Shown here piece by piece: positions 30,319-30,468 of a stretch of 30,468 bases of DNA (the first letter of the stretch is position 1; the number at the start of each line of letters is the position of its first letter). This stretch comes from JAVBTR01 sp031556065 (GTDB lineage: Bacteria > Bacillota > Clostridia > Christensenellales > Aristaeellaceae), in the NCBI GenBank assembly GCA_031556065.1, contig JAVBTR010000098.1, positions 1-30,468 on the forward strand, written 5' to 3'. The notes below the pieces were generated by a model. That model ran no database searches. It saw only the letters and a program-made list of their open reading frames with translations, and was not told where the DNA came from. A program made the position numbers and the translations under genes.

Positions 30319-30343
30319 CAAAGGCTACGATATTTGCTATTTT
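30315..30343 (+). promoter_or_regulatory. Promoter for the TPP riboswitch transcript
   Basis: TTGACA (30315-30320) overlaps the vanT stop codon, and TATTTT (30338-30343) lies 17 bases on. The aptamer begins directly downstream, so the thiamine gene outside the window has its own promoter. Confidence 0.65.
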
Positions 30344-30345
30344 AT

Positions 30346-30428
30346 ACGTGCGGGGGGACTACTTCGTAGTTGAGAAGGTAAAACCTGACCCTTTGAACCT
30401 GTTGGTTAATACCAGCGCAGGGAAGCAA
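30346..30428 (+). ncRNA. TPP (thiamine pyrophosphate) riboswitch aptamer
   Basis: The conserved THI-element blocks appear in order: GCGGGGGG, TGAGA (30371-30375), GACCCTTTGAACCTG, TAATACCAGCGCAGGGAA. These form the pyrimidine and pyrophosphate sensor arms of the TPP aptamer. It would lower expression of a downstream thiamine synthesis or transport gene, not visible here, when TPP is plentiful. Confidence 0.93.
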
Positions 30429-30465
30429 TCAATACAAAAATGTATTTGATTAGGACGCTTCCTGC
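30417..30465 (+). terminator. Expression-platform hairpin of the TPP riboswitch
   Basis: GCAGGGAAGC (30417-30426) can pair with GCTTCCTGC (30457-30465), with an inner AATCAA/TTGATT helix. The left arm is the 3' strand of the aptamer, so ligand binding and this hairpin exclude each other. The window ends before any T run can be seen, so whether it terminates or anti-terminates is unknown. Confidence 0.6.
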
Positions 30466-30468
30466 ATT

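Overview
The window reads as a chromosomal segment of a low-to-mid GC Gram-positive bacterium of the class Clostridia, probably an uncultured gut-type lineage. The left edge has the Firmicutes order rpsK-rpsD-rpoA-rplQ, with a four-cysteine (zinc-type) S4. Shine-Dalgarno sites are strong GGAGG types. The accessory genes (SH3b-repeat secreted protein, DUF6273-like protein, VanG-type cluster, PT/PE-rich surface proteins) fit that group. A genus cannot be assigned from sequence reading alone.

Layout. 1-2225: the end of the ribosomal protein/RNA polymerase alpha operon. 2240-2895: a divergent pair (59-aa acidic protein and XRE regulator) bracketed by two copies of a long hairpin repeat with inward-facing flanks. 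2908-3987: an HSL-type alpha/beta hydrolase on the minus strand. 4347-18221: a cell-surface locus. It holds a 2415-aa secreted CHAP-domain protein, a 277-aa secreted protein sharing its C-terminal domain, three single-pass membrane proteins that are paralogues of each other, and a 665-aa secreted or lipoprotein with two small beta-sandwich domains. Long, hairpin-rich noncoding stretches separate these genes. 18310-18949: a Phd/YefM-ParE/RelE toxin-antitoxin pair with a dyad over its promoter. 19109-21963 (minus strand): an SH3b-repeat protein, a DUF6273-like protein and a MerR regulator with a 19-bp-spacer promoter. 22279-23985: a divergent DJ-1/PfpI protein and WYL regulator sharing a short operator region. 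24030-24490: a nitroreductase remnant that runs into vanR.

24487-30318 is a VanG-type glycopeptide-resistance-like cluster, vanR-vanS-(hairpin terminator)-vanW-vanG-vanT. It would supply D-serine (VanT) and D-Ala-D-Ser (VanG) under a two-component system. No VanXY or VanY peptidase is present, because a TPP riboswitch for an unseen thiamine gene begins immediately after vanT.

The most original material is the surface locus. Its members share three features: the same C-terminal domain in the giant and the small secreted protein, one extracellular domain in three membrane proteins, and PT/PE-rich stalks. A palindromic DNA repeat (core GGCAGGGG-loop-CCCCTGCC) occurs three times in frame inside the giant gene and at least twice just after its stop codon. 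One intergenic copy carries a paired base change that keeps the stem intact. The function of the locus is inferred, not demonstrated.
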